From Leuconostoc gelidum subsp. gelidum KCTC 3527 (GTDB lineage Bacteria; Bacillota; Bacilli; Lactobacillales; Lactobacillaceae), in contig NZ_AEMI01000019.1 of NCBI RefSeq assembly GCF_000166715.1, positions 62,001 through 126,000 on the forward strand: 64,000 bases of DNA, written 5' to 3'. This document shows positions 44,772 through 54,186 of the stretch, in pieces (position 1 is the stretch's first letter; each line of letters begins with the position of its first letter). Both the position numbers and the translations under genes were made by a program. The notes below the pieces were generated by a model that was not told where the DNA came from, did no database searches, and saw nothing but the letters and a program-made list of their open reading frames with translations.

Positions 44772-46175
44772 ATGGATAATAGCAACCAGGTTAGTTGGCC
44801 CGAACGATTATCGTACGCATTGTCAGATTTTGGCTGCAACACCATATTCCAAATTGTTGGAACATATTTTATGGTTTTTAGTACTGACACAATGGGAATA
44901 AAAGCATCAGTTGTTGGAGGCTTGTTTGCTGTATCAGCAATTATAGACTCGATTGATGGAGTGATTTGGGGGCAATTCATTGATAGAACACACACAAAAT
45001 GGGGGAAATCAAGACCATATTGGTTATGGTTTTCGGTACCATTTGCTGTGTTCTGTGTGATGTCATTTACAGCGCCAAACATTCCTATGGCATGGAAAAT
45101 AGTGTGGATTTATATTGCTTACCTGGGATCTAAAATATTGTATTCGGGAATCAATATTCCGGTAACTTCAATTTTGCCAGCAATGACTAGTAGTCCAACT
45201 GAACGCATCACATTATCAACGATTCGTCAGTTTTTTGGAAATTTGGGCGCCGCTATATTTTTGCCTCTTACTTTACCAGTAGTTGCTTTATTTGCAGGTG
45301 TGTTTGACAAGAAAAATAATAATCCTTCTACATCTGCAATTGGATGGTTCCTATGGGCATTAATTTTGGGGATTGTTACTGTTATTTGTTTAATGACTGC
45401 TTTTAAAGGCACACGAGAGCGTGTTGTTACCAAAGATTCCAATAGATCAATTCCAATTCGAGAATCAGTAAAAGCTCTGAAAGGAAATTATCCTTGGGCA
45501 ATTATAATCTTTATCAATTTCGTATATTGGGGTAGTTTTGCTATTAGGCAAAGCTCACTTCCTTACTATTTTAAATATGTACTACACAATGAAGAGTTAG
45601 GAAGTGCAGTGCTTGCTGGCACAATTATCACTCTTATATCTACAGCATTAGTGCCCTACTTTTCAAAAATGATTGGGAAACGTAATACTATGCTTCTCGG
45701 TATGATAGGTACGGCAATATCACAATTAATTTTGCATTTTGCTGATAAGATGAATGGTAACGTACCAATGATTTTGTTTGGCATGTTGGTTTATTACATC
45801 AGTTATGGTCTTGTAGGCGCATTGATTGCAGTAATGTTGTCTGATGCTGTCGATTTTGGTGAGTGGAAAAATGGTGTTCGTGCTGAAGGCCTTGTTACTT
45901 CATTTAGTTCATTTAGCGCAAAACTAGGAATGGGGCTAGGAAGTATGCTCCTCTCAACAGTGTTAACTGCAGGAGGTTACATCGCTATTTCGAATGTTTC
46001 TACAGCGTCGCAAAATCTGTCTGCCTTAAATGCTATTAGAATGGGATTTATTTGGATTCCAATGTTTGGATACATTGCATCTGGGATAGTTTTGTTATTC
46101 AATAATGTAGATAAGATTGAAACTAAAATGACTAATGATTTAAGCGTAAAACATCGGTTAGAACAAAGCGAATAA
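44772..46175 (+). CDS. xylP: GPH-family glycoside transporter, XylP-like
   Basis: 467 residues, twelve helices. GPH features: RLSYALSDFGCN at the N-terminus, DGVIWGQFIDRTHTKWGKSRPY with the family RPxW/Y signature, and YGLVGALIAVMLSDAVDFGEWKNG near the C-terminus. The family moves pentosides and other glycosides with H+ or Na+. The alpha-xylosidase next door recalls Lactobacillus pentosus xylPQ, where XylP imports isoprimeverose. AAGGAGAA precedes ATG 44772. Confidence 0.85.
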   Translation: MDNSNQVSWPERLSYALSDFGCNTIFQIVGTYFMVFSTDTMGIKASVVGGLFAVSAIIDSIDGVIWGQFIDRTHTKWGKSRPYWLWFSVPFAVFCVMSFTAPNIPMAWKIVWIYIAYLGSKILYSGINIPVTSILPAMTSSPTERITLSTIRQFFGNLGAAIFLPLTLPVVALFAGVFDKKNNNPSTSAIGWFLWALILGIVTVICLMTAFKGTRERVVTKDSNRSIPIRESVKALKGNYPWAIIIFINFVYWGSFAIRQSSLPYYFKYVLHNEELGSAVLAGTIITLISTALVPYFSKMIGKRNTMLLGMIGTAISQLILHFADKMNGNVPMILFGMLVYYISYGLVGALIAVMLSDAVDFGEWKNGVRAEGLVTSFSSFSAKLGMGLGSMLLSTVLTAGGYIAISNVSTASQNLSALNAIRMGFIWIPMFGYIASGIVLLFNNVDKIETKMTNDLSVKHRLEQSE

Positions 46176-46193
46176 TTTAATAAGGAGAGAAAC

Positions 46194-48332
46194 ATGAAAT
46201 TTTCAGATGGATATTGGTTAGGAAAAGACAATTACATAATCAATTCACCGATCGAGGCTTATGATACTTCTGTGCGCACTGTTGAAGAATCAGGTCAAAA
46301 AAGTAAAACTTTAGTAGTAAATTCTAGTTATCAGCAACTCAAAACTCGTAGCGACATGCTAGATGTGGGAAATTCTACGATTTCATTATTTAGCCCAGCC
46401 CCAGATATTATTGGAGTAGAGCTTAAGCACTTCGATCAGGACGATAGGAATCCTTTATATGATTTAGTGCAATCAACCGTAAATGCAGAAATCAATACCT
46501 CAGATCAATTTGCCAATTATAAAAGTGGCGATTTAGAAGTTAATATTCCACTACATGATAAATTCCGTATGGACTTTAAGTACAAAGGAAATCGAATTAC
46601 TGGGTCGGAACTAAAGGCACAAGCTTCTATAGATGATTTATCTGGTCAAGAGTTAGGACAGGTCATGCATCCCAATACGGTGGTCGGTGCTCAAGCACTG
46701 TTAAGAGATGGTAGCGTTAGATGGGCCGATCATTTCATGCGGGAACAGTTAAGTTTATTACCTGGGACAAAAGTGTACGGATTTGGTGAAACCTTTGGGC
46801 CTTTTGAAAAAAATGGTCAAAGTATTGATATTATTAATCGTGACGGAGGAACAGGTTCAAATCAAAGTTACAAATCTATTCCATTTTACCTGGCTGTCCA
46901 GCCGGGAGTAAAGGGTCAAAAAAAGAATAAATGTTATGGTGTTTTCGTAAATGAAAGCCAACCAACAAGTTTTGAAGTGGCTACAGAAGTAGTTGATAGA
47001 GTGAGCTTTTCAACAAGAGGAGAAAGTTTAGAGTATTATATCATAGCTGGAGATTCTCCAAAGGATGTTATTGGAAAGTACAATAAGTTAACGGGAGGTT
47101 CTACTTTACCACCTGAATGGACATTTGGGTTATGGTTATCAACTTCATTTACAACTGATTATTCTGAGAAGACAGTCATGAAATTTATTGATGGTATGGC
47201 TGAAAGAGATATTCCATTGTCAGTATTTCACTTTGATTGTTTTTGGATGAAAGGTTTCGAATGGAGTAACTTCGAATGGGATAAAGCACAATTCCCTGAT
47301 CCATCTGGGATGATTAAAAGAATTCATGACAAAGGTCTGAAGGTATGTGTGTGGATTAATCCATATGTATCCCAAAAGTCAAGATTATTTAAAATTGGAA
47401 AAGAAAACGGCTATTTCATTAAAAAATCAGATGGGAATGTTTGGCAATGGGATTTATGGCAGCCTGGCAATGCTGTCATTGATTTTACAAATCTTGAAGC
47501 TGTATCATGGTATCAAGGTTTGTTAAAACATTTGCTTGACATGGGAGTTGATTGTTTCAAGACTGACTTTGGTGAGCGAATTCCACTACACGATGCTATT
47601 TATAGTAATGGTGGTAATCCTGAGGGAGAGCATAATTTCTATGCACATAGATATAATAAAGCTGTTTTTGATTTACTAAAACAGGAAAAAGATAATGGAG
47701 AGGCAGTTGTTTTTGCAAGGTCTGCTACAGTTGGGGGCCAACAGTACCCAGTTCACTGGGGTGGTGATAATCTAAGCCAGTTCCATTCAATGGCTGACAC
47801 CCTAAGAGGAGGGTTGAGTTTAATGTCATCAGGATTTACATTTTGGAGTCATGATATTGGTGGATTTGAAGAAAATGCTAGCGCTGCAATTTACAAGCGC
47901 TGGACACAATTCGGTTTACTTTCCAGTCATTCACGCTATCATGGCAATATACAGTATCGGGTCCCGTGGCTATTTGATGAAGAAGCAGTTGAAGTAACTC
48001 GTAAATTTTCTAAATTAAAACAGGAATTAATGCCATATATATACAGTGAGGCAAAAGAATCCGTCAAAGAAGGCATTCCTTTAATGAGGCCAATGTATTT
48101 GGAATTTTCTGATGACGCTAATTGTTCTGGTTTAGATCGACAGTATATGTTTGGATCAAAAATTTTAGTTGCCCCAGTCATGACAGAGGAAGGGGAAGTC
48201 GATTACTATCTGCCTGAAGGTAAGTGGCGGCATATTATTGACAAGCGCGAAATGACAGTTGGGAATCATGGACAATGGATGGCAGAAACCTATGACTTTT
48301 TGAGTTTACCTGTTTGGGAAAAAATTCAATAA
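46194..48332 (+). CDS. xylQ: GH31 alpha-xylosidase (XylQ/YicI-like)
   Basis: 712 residues. N-terminal beta domain with FGFGETFGPFEKNG-like active-site loop, then the barrel: PPEWTFGLWLSTSFTTDY, HFDCFWMKGFEWSNFEWD (YicI-type DxxWM loop), VCVWINPYVSQ, and nucleophile Asp458 in KTDFGERIP, HNFYAHRYNKAVF, WGGDNLSQF, HDIGGFE. FDCFWMK and the KTDFGE nucleophile motif favour alpha-xylosidase over alpha-glucosidase. It would release xylose from isoprimeverose and similar xyloglucan pieces in the cytoplasm; no signal peptide. AAGGAGAG precedes ATG 46194. Confidence 0.88.
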   Translation: MKFSDGYWLGKDNYIINSPIEAYDTSVRTVEESGQKSKTLVVNSSYQQLKTRSDMLDVGNSTISLFSPAPDIIGVELKHFDQDDRNPLYDLVQSTVNAEINTSDQFANYKSGDLEVNIPLHDKFRMDFKYKGNRITGSELKAQASIDDLSGQELGQVMHPNTVVGAQALLRDGSVRWADHFMREQLSLLPGTKVYGFGETFGPFEKNGQSIDIINRDGGTGSNQSYKSIPFYLAVQPGVKGQKKNKCYGVFVNESQPTSFEVATEVVDRVSFSTRGESLEYYIIAGDSPKDVIGKYNKLTGGSTLPPEWTFGLWLSTSFTTDYSEKTVMKFIDGMAERDIPLSVFHFDCFWMKGFEWSNFEWDKAQFPDPSGMIKRIHDKGLKVCVWINPYVSQKSRLFKIGKENGYFIKKSDGNVWQWDLWQPGNAVIDFTNLEAVSWYQGLLKHLLDMGVDCFKTDFGERIPLHDAIYSNGGNPEGEHNFYAHRYNKAVFDLLKQEKDNGEAVVFARSATVGGQQYPVHWGGDNLSQFHSMADTLRGGLSLMSSGFTFWSHDIGGFEENASAAIYKRWTQFGLLSSHSRYHGNIQYRVPWLFDEEAVEVTRKFSKLKQELMPYIYSEAKESVKEGIPLMRPMYLEFSDDANCSGLDRQYMFGSKILVAPVMTEEGEVDYYLPEGKWRHIIDKREMTVGNHGQWMAETYDFLSLPVWEKIQ

Positions 48333-48355
48333 ATTTTAATTAAGGATGGTGGAAG

Positions 48356-49177
48356 ATGACAGATGTCTTGGAAAGTGAATATGAACTAGTATTAAATAAC
48401 AGTGATTTGGACGTCAAAATTTTTAAATCCACTGAAGAAGCAGGTATAAGAACACTTCATTGGCATCGTCATATCGAGATAGTATTAGTCTTAACAGGAT
48501 CCGTTACTTTTCAATATGAATCACAGACAACAGTTTTGATACCGGGTGATTTTATTGCTATCGGATCTGGAATTCTTCATTCTTCTTCTCATTTAAAAAA
48601 TTCTTCTATTGTATTGCAAGTGCCGGTGGCATACATTGCCCGCTATTGGGATAATCCAGAAAATGTTCTTTTTACAATTCATAATAGTCATGAAGATAAC
48701 GAATATAATGAAGTAGTGACCCTTATTAAGCAAATGTTTGAAGTATATGAATCAAAATTACCAGGATATCGATTCAAATTTAATGAATTTTTGTTACGAA
48801 CACTATTCGATCTTTTCACCAAATACAGACAAACAGGATTATTAATCAATTCTATTCATGATAAGCGGCTTGGAGAAGTTATAAGTTATGTAAACAAAAA
48901 TTATTTTCAGCTATTAACCGTTAGTAATTTAGCTCAAAAATTCCACTATAACTCCGATTATTTGAGTAGACTCTTCAAGAAAAAGGCGGGAATATCTTTA
49001 AGCCGATATATTTATGTCGTAAGACTTTCTCACGTTTATTTTGAGATTGTGAATAGCAGTAAAGGCATTCGTAAAATTTTCATAGATAGTGGGATTAATA
49101 ACATTAGACTAGCTACTAAAATATTTGAACAGTATTATGGATCACTGCCTAGTGAAATTAGAAGGCGACGTCAGTGA
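48356..49177 (+). CDS. AraC-family regulator with cupin sensor domain
   Basis: 273 residues: N-terminal AraC-type cupin (HWHRHIEIVLVLTGSVTF, PGDFIAIGSGILHS) and C-terminal two HTH motifs (LTVSNLAQKFHYNSDYLSRLFKKKAGISLSRYI). Third gene after xylP and xylQ, so probably the glycoside-responsive activator of the operon. In L. pentosus the xylPQ regulator is a ROK protein (XylR); the AraC type is a different wiring. Confidence 0.87.
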   Translation: MTDVLESEYELVLNNSDLDVKIFKSTEEAGIRTLHWHRHIEIVLVLTGSVTFQYESQTTVLIPGDFIAIGSGILHSSSHLKNSSIVLQVPVAYIARYWDNPENVLFTIHNSHEDNEYNEVVTLIKQMFEVYESKLPGYRFKFNEFLLRTLFDLFTKYRQTGLLINSIHDKRLGEVISYVNKNYFQLLTVSNLAQKFHYNSDYLSRLFKKKAGISLSRYIYVVRLSHVYFEIVNSSKGIRKIFIDSGINNIRLATKIFEQYYGSLPSEIRRRRQ

Positions 49178-49190
49178 TGTATTTGTAATG

Positions 49191-49338
49191 TGAACCTGAT
49201 AACTTGGACAAAAATAAAATGTCCAGAAAATTATCAGGTTTTATCATGTCTAAATATTCAAATAAATTTAAAATAATGGTTGTTAAAGAATATAGAACGT
49301 TACAAGAATCCCTTAGGCATATGGAAAAAGAAACTTAA
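49191..49338 (+). mobile_element. Left end of an IS3-family element with truncated orfA
   Basis: The terminal repeat TGAACCTGATAACTTGGACA begins at 49191. ATG 49246 opens an OrfA-like frame (MSKYSNKFKIMVVKEYR) that stops after 30 residues. The matching right end is at 54011-54034. Most of the transposase is gone. The first 50 bases also form a hairpin that may terminate the araC gene. Confidence 0.65.
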
Positions 49339-49388
49339 AACAATCCAATTAAACTTGATTCTATCATATTTAAATAATTAGTTTTCGT

Positions 49389-50768
49389 CTATTTTTCAAC
49401 GTATTTTGGTAAAAATATTGATGGTATAATCATTAGTCCAGTTAACAAAACTGACCACCAGAAGACGTGTTGATAAGCAATTATATTTGCTAATGATGTA
49501 TGATGTGTTGAGAGATATGAAGATATGATAGTTGCTACTAAGGCAGAACCGAAAGCACCACCCAAATTTTGAAATATTCTTGCACCAATATTAGCTTGTG
49601 GCATCAACTTTTTATCCATTCCCATTAATATGGTTGTCATTAATGGCATAATAATACCACCAATACCCAATCCACGAATAAACAATACAACGCTGATAAC
49701 CAGAATATTTGTCTTGCTATCAATCCACCCAAATGGCATTGTCCCCAAGATAGATAATGATAGACTTAGCCAGACAACATAGCGAGCACCAATGCGATCC
49801 AGTAATTTTAACAGTAGTGGTCTAATTAAAAGCATCCCAATACCTTGAGGGAGCAACCAAAATCCTGTTTGTAAAATGCTTAAACCACGGCCTTGTTGAA
49901 AATACAATGGCAGAATAAGCATGGGACCAGTTGTTATAATTCCAGCCAGAAATAAATTAACGGTAGACGCAGCATAAACAGGTGCCTTGAAAAGAACTAA
50001 CGGTAGCACTGCTGTTTTTTTTCTTATAAATACCCCAAATAACATAAATAAATAGCGCAAATAGTCCGATGCTTGCAAATAACCATGTATCAGAATTGTT
50101 AAAAATTGCTAGTTTCCCAGCTCGCGACAAATCGTAAATTAATGATGCAGAACCGAATCCTAACAAAGTAATGCCAAGCCAATCTATTTTTGTAGTTTTA
50201 TCAGTCGCAGGAATACTGGGGACTATCCAAAAATTTAATGCTGCAGCTATAAGCATAATTGGCACGTTTATCCAAAAAATCTATTGCCAATTACCATATT
50301 CCACAATAATCGTACCTAAAATCGGATCGAAAACTGGGCCAATCATTATTGGTAACATCACAATCATCATAAGTTTTTGAAAATAGTCACGTGGTGCAAT
50401 ATTGACAAGCAAGTTGCTAACAAGTGGCATAATTAAACCAGCAGAAAATCCTTGAAAAATCCGATAAAATATAAGCACATTTACCGTTGTGCTCAGGACG
50501 CCCCTATGAATGATAAACCAAACATCATCTGTGCAACAAAAAACACATACTTACCATTAAAATGTTGTGTTAGCCAACCAGAAAATGGTATAGCACTGCT
50601 AGTTGATAATACATAGGCAGCTATAATCCATTGAACACTGTTAAGCGTCGTGTGTAGATCATGACTAATATTGTTAATAGTAATATTAGTCATTGTAGTA
50701 TCTAACATTGGCGCTAGTAGACTAAATGCTAAAACTAATGATATGTTTCTTACTCGCTTGGCTAGCAA
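49389..50768 (-). pseudogene. Broken DHA2-type multidrug MFS gene
   Basis: Three frames together encode a full MFS protein of about 460 residues. The first 90 (SLLAPMLDTTMTNITINNI) end in a frameshift near 50485; the next part has a stop at 50281-50283 and runs on to another frameshift near 50050; the last part (VFLIRGLGIGGIIMPLMTTIL) ends at 49389. Two frameshifts and a nonsense codon make function very unlikely. The start is TTG 50768 without a clear binding site. Confidence 0.85.
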
Positions 50769-51134
50769 GCAAAAAATAAAGACGTTAGTTTCTGGTTAAA
50801 TGGCATCACAAAGGTTGTTTATCCTATCCTTAGCTCAAAAAATTGGTCCACCTATCGTTTGTTTATAATGTTACGTACAATACCAAAATTAATTTTGCCA
50901 CACTATTCACAAATCAATTACAAAGTGGTAGTAGTGTATTTGTCTTATAGGAAGAACACGAGTAACAATATCAGGGATTTTTTGAACAATTCAAAGTTAG
51001 ATTCAAAATATTTAAAAAATACTATGGCTATTCATATATTATAGGGGTACACATATATTTTAAAGTGTTATAATTGCTTTTTAATATCCTTGGCATGATC
51101 ATGTCAGTTAAAGGTAAGAAAGCTTGTATTATCA
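50769..51134. other. 366-bp non-coding stretch
   Basis: Between the divergent MFS pseudogene and the peptidase-E-like gene. No ORF of note on either strand; many stops and high AT. AAAGGTAAG at 51110-51118 is the nearest binding site for the next gene, 16 bases away from its ATG. Confidence 0.5.
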
Positions 51135-51758
51135 ATGAAAAAATTACTACTCACTGCTTATGGGTTTTCAACACCTACAATTGGGGCCGTTGCTCTGAAA
51201 ATGATTCATAAAAATAAAGTAACTAAAGCCTGCATTATTTCAACATCTTGGCCAAAAGAAAAAGAAAAACATCCTCAAATGAATCAAATAAAAAATGATC
51301 TGATCGACATGAATGTGACGAAAGTAGATTTCTTAGATGTTGAATTTGAAGATGCAAATAAGTTATATGACTACGATCTTATTTTTTTGAATGGTGGATA
51401 CCCATTTTACCTATTGCATTTTCTAAAAAAGAGCGGGGCAGATCGTATTTTGAAAGAAAAGTTCCGTAGTGGGAGCTTAATAGTTGGTCTAAGTGCTGGC
51501 TCAATTGTAATGGGTCGATCTATAAACTTAATGCAATATCTTTACCCGGAAGACAATCGGTTCAATGATGTGGATTTGACAGGTCTTAATTTAACTCATT
51601 TACAAATCTATCCACATTTTAAAGAAATGCTAACACGTGATGCAACGATCAAAGAAAAAATTTCTGAATACGAAAATAAAACTGGAGTGCATATAACAAG
51701 ACTAAATAACAATCAAGCCGTGAAAATTGATAACGATACTTTAACATTTTTAGGTTAA
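51135..51758 (+). CDS. Peptidase E-like protein (family S51, class I amidotransferase fold)
   Basis: 207 residues. FLNGGYPFYLLHFLKK and the nucleophile elbow GLSAGSIVMG with Ser are those of S51 serine peptidases (dipeptidase E, cyanophycinase group). LQIYPHFKEM supplies the His-containing strand typical of the group. Substrate unknown; PepE cleaves Asp-X dipeptides. Intact although it lies between two IS halves. Confidence 0.82.
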   Translation: MKKLLLTAYGFSTPTIGAVALKMIHKNKVTKACIISTSWPKEKEKHPQMNQIKNDLIDMNVTKVDFLDVEFEDANKLYDYDLIFLNGGYPFYLLHFLKKSGADRILKEKFRSGSLIVGLSAGSIVMGRSINLMQYLYPEDNRFNDVDLTGLNLTHLQIYPHFKEMLTRDATIKEKISEYENKTGVHITRLNNNQAVKIDNDTLTFLG

Positions 51759-51881
51759 TTCATGTAGATTTGTTTTATATTTCACTCTAAGTTCACCCAA
51801 ATGGATGGGCTTTTTTCGCGTAAATGAAGCAATGAACGATCTTTACCCCCTCGTTATGCTGTACGTGTGTTGATAATATAA

Positions 51882-51939
51882 CAACGAGAAAGTCAAATGC
51901 ACAGGACAAGTTTTTATGAGAGTATTGACTTTCTCGTTG
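51882..51939. repeat. Perfect 15-bp inverted repeat
   Basis: CAACGAGAAAGTCAA at 51882-51896 and its exact complement at 51925-51939, 28 bases apart. It is not followed by a T run, so it is not an ordinary terminator. Its size and the plasmid-like surroundings would suit a replication or mobilisation site. Confidence 0.6.
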
Positions 51940-52217
51940 ACAACAAATATCAGCTGTCTCATTGCCAATGTGGCTACCGACGGCATGCTGTGAGACACTT
52001 TAGTGGTCAGGCAGTAACATCAATGATTGTAACATTATTCAAGGCATTGAAAATGCAAAAACAATTGCAGTGTATTATAGCAGAGAGTTTGCCAAATATG
52101 ATGAGATTGAAGAAATTTGAGGCATTCGACAATAATTTTGAGGACAAGGTACTGCCAAAATGGCAGTCAAGCGATTATGTTTTAGATCAATTGTTATTTT
52201 TGCGTGTGATATACTAG
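51897..52217 (+). CDS. Unrecognised ORF, doubtful
   Basis: 106 residues from ATG 51897, which lies in the loop of the inverted repeat; no binding site. The composition (many Cys, Gln, Arg and a KFEAFDNNFEDKVLPKWQ segment) is not typical of a folded protein, and other frames of the same stretch also read openly in pieces. It may be a decayed plasmid or phage gene. Confidence 0.2.
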   Translation: MHRTSFYESIDFLVDNKYQLSHCQCGYRRHAVRHFSGQAVTSMIVTLFKALKMQKQLQCIIAESLPNMMRLKKFEAFDNNFEDKVLPKWQSSDYVLDQLLFLRVIY

Positions 52218-52286
52218 AAACGAACTGTAGAGATGTTAAAAAATAGACGTCAAGATAATTCTTTTATTTCGAAAGGTGTGTGATTG

Positions 52287-53084
52287 ATGATTTTAATAAA
52301 AGTTGCTCATTTGTTATTTAGAGCGCTAAAATTTGTATTTATTATGACTATTTGTTATTTGGTCTATATCTCTCTTTTATCTGACATACTGACAAAGGGA
52401 TATCATATAATAGCATATCTAACCATCTGGTTATTGTCATCATACGTGATTGCACCAAAAGTCAACAGATTTATATCTAATCATTACTTACCAAATTACT
52501 TCATTGGTAGGTCTGTTACCAGTGATGGGTTGTTAGGTGATCCCGTAAACATAGCGATTAACGGCTCAGAAGAAAATATGAAGAAATTATTTTTAGAATC
52601 AGGATGGCATATCGCAGATAATCTAACTTTTAAATCTTCTGTTAAAATTGTAATAGCCTCGTTATTAAAAAATTCTTATCCAACAGCACCTGTCAGCACT
52701 TTGTACCTTTTCAATGACAAACAAAGTTTTGCTTTTGAAAAAGAAATAAATAATAACCCGAGAAGACGTCACCACATTAGAGTCTGGAAAACCCCCGGTA
52801 ATTGGTACTTACCTGGGGGTTACAAAACTGATTGGTTATGTGCCGCAACATTTGATCAAAAGGTTGGTTTATCTTTGTACAATGGTCAAATCACTCATAA
52901 AATTATAGGTAATGTAGACCAAGAACGTGATTTTGTGTTAGATACATTCAAAAATTCAAATATTTCATATCAGATAAATGTTGTTAAAAATTTTACTACT
53001 GGTTATCATAGTAAAAATGGTGGCGGAGATAGAATATACACGGATGGTGCTTTACCTTTTGTTGATCTGAGTAAAGACATTTAA
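52287..53084 (+). CDS. Membrane protein with LssY C-terminal domain
   Basis: 265 residues: two N-terminal helices (about 8-30 and 36-56), then the LssY_C pattern DGLLGDPVNIAINGSEENM, ESGWHIADNL, YPTAPVSTLYLFNDKQSFAFEKE, RRRHHIRVWKT, CAATFDQKVGLSLYNGQITHKI and VDQERDFVLD. The domain occurs alone or fused to PAP2 phosphatases; its activity is unknown. ATG 52287 follows AAAGGTG at 52272-52278. Confidence 0.82.
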   Translation: MILIKVAHLLFRALKFVFIMTICYLVYISLLSDILTKGYHIIAYLTIWLLSSYVIAPKVNRFISNHYLPNYFIGRSVTSDGLLGDPVNIAINGSEENMKKLFLESGWHIADNLTFKSSVKIVIASLLKNSYPTAPVSTLYLFNDKQSFAFEKEINNNPRRRHHIRVWKTPGNWYLPGGYKTDWLCAATFDQKVGLSLYNGQITHKIIGNVDQERDFVLDTFKNSNISYQINVVKNFTTGYHSKNGGGDRIYTDGALPFVDLSKDI

Positions 53085-53241
53085 AGTTTATAGTAAAATA
53101 AACATAGATGTCCATATCCCCCTGATACACATTCTTAAAAAGAGACAGTTACAATCATTTCATTTAAATATTTTGACATCATAAAGCCCGCTAACTTTCT
53201 GAACAGATTTTTATTTTGTTCAAGTTATCGAGCTTACTTCA

Positions 53242-53268
53242 AAGGCTACTTAATAAGTAGCCTTTTTA
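53242..53268 (+). terminator. Terminator
   Basis: AAGGCTACTTA at 53242-53252 pairs exactly with TAAGTAGCCTT at 53254-53264, leaving too tight a loop so the inner pairs open; T5 overlaps the end of the stem. Confidence 0.75.
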
Positions 53269-53370
53269 ATTTTAGATTATGGAAAATTAAAAAGCGTTCA
53301 AGTTGTATAAGCCAGGTAAGTTGTGGGTTATCTGAGTTCTTGACTTTACGGTGTGGCTGTAAAAATATGA

Positions 53371-53838
53371 TTTGGTGTCATCCATCAAAATACTGATCAT
53401 CTTAATATGCACCTGTGGTTTGCAAAGAAAACCGCTGAAACTAGACCTGAAATGATTAAATCAGGTCCGTACAAAGGGCAACGCAAATAGTCTGAGAATA
53501 AGGACAATGAGTTACGTAAGCGTTTAGCCAATCAACTCTACCGTCATCTAGGACAAATTGAAGATATATAGACGGTTGAAATTGATACTCAAATGACCGA
53601 ACTGTTTAAAAATGTTAAGCAACGTGAATAACCAGAACATATTGCTAGGTCAGATAATATACCATGTGACATACGCTATCCACAAAAGAATCATCGTTTA
53701 ATAAAATTAGTCGTTTTTTGCGTCAAGATATCCGAGCGGAAACCAATGCAGAGCGAAAATTTTTGCAAAATCAAAAACAAGTTAGAAACAAAAAGGCTCA
53801 GGAAGAATACGAATCAACGATTTCAAGAGGAATGTAAT
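53371..53838 (+). pseudogene. Remnant of a plasmid mobilisation relaxase
   Basis: Broken frames read FGVIHQNTDHLNMHLWFAKK, TRPEMIKSGPYKGQRK-stop, DNELRKRLANQLYRHLG, and later DIRAETNAERKFLQNQKQ and AQEEYESTISRGM. TDHLNMHLWF resembles the conserved His motif (TDNxHxH) of MobA/MobL relaxases. Several stops. The family call is by eye. Confidence 0.4.
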
Positions 53839-53910
53839 AATAAAAGTTATGAAAATATTCCTCCTAAAAATATCTTTAGTTCAATTGTATTATAAAAACT
53901 AATTTCAAAT

Positions 53911-54034
53911 GAACACGTTATTGTATTAATGAATCGATATGTTAACTGGTTCAATAATGAGCGATTAAGTTATCAGCAAATATTTTCAAAAGTTAGTTAA
54001 GTTTCAACAATATTTTTGTCCGGATATTTGACAT
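53911..54034 (+). mobile_element. Right end of an IS3-family element with the orfB tail
   Basis: The frame reads RYVNWFNNERLSYQQIF and stops at 53998-54000, as does the end of IS3-type OrfB (YVxWFNNER). The outer repeat TATTTTTGTCCGGATATTTGACA at 54011-54033 is an imperfect complement of the left end at 49191. Confidence 0.6.
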
Positions 54035-54186
54035 AGGAGCAGATGGTATCCTACAATATTAGAGTGATCATTGTATAATGTAGCCAAAGGAAGAAATCAT
54101 GCAAAGATGATAATCAAAAGAATTTAAGGAAACTATATTAGGAGTTTATGTATGATAGAATGTAAAATTTAAGTTGAGGGAAAATT

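Noticed and set aside
51897-52217. Phage ArpU/RinA-like regulator in shifted frames
   Set aside because: A fragment resembling a TDGM motif can be read in another frame, but the remainder does not support the family.
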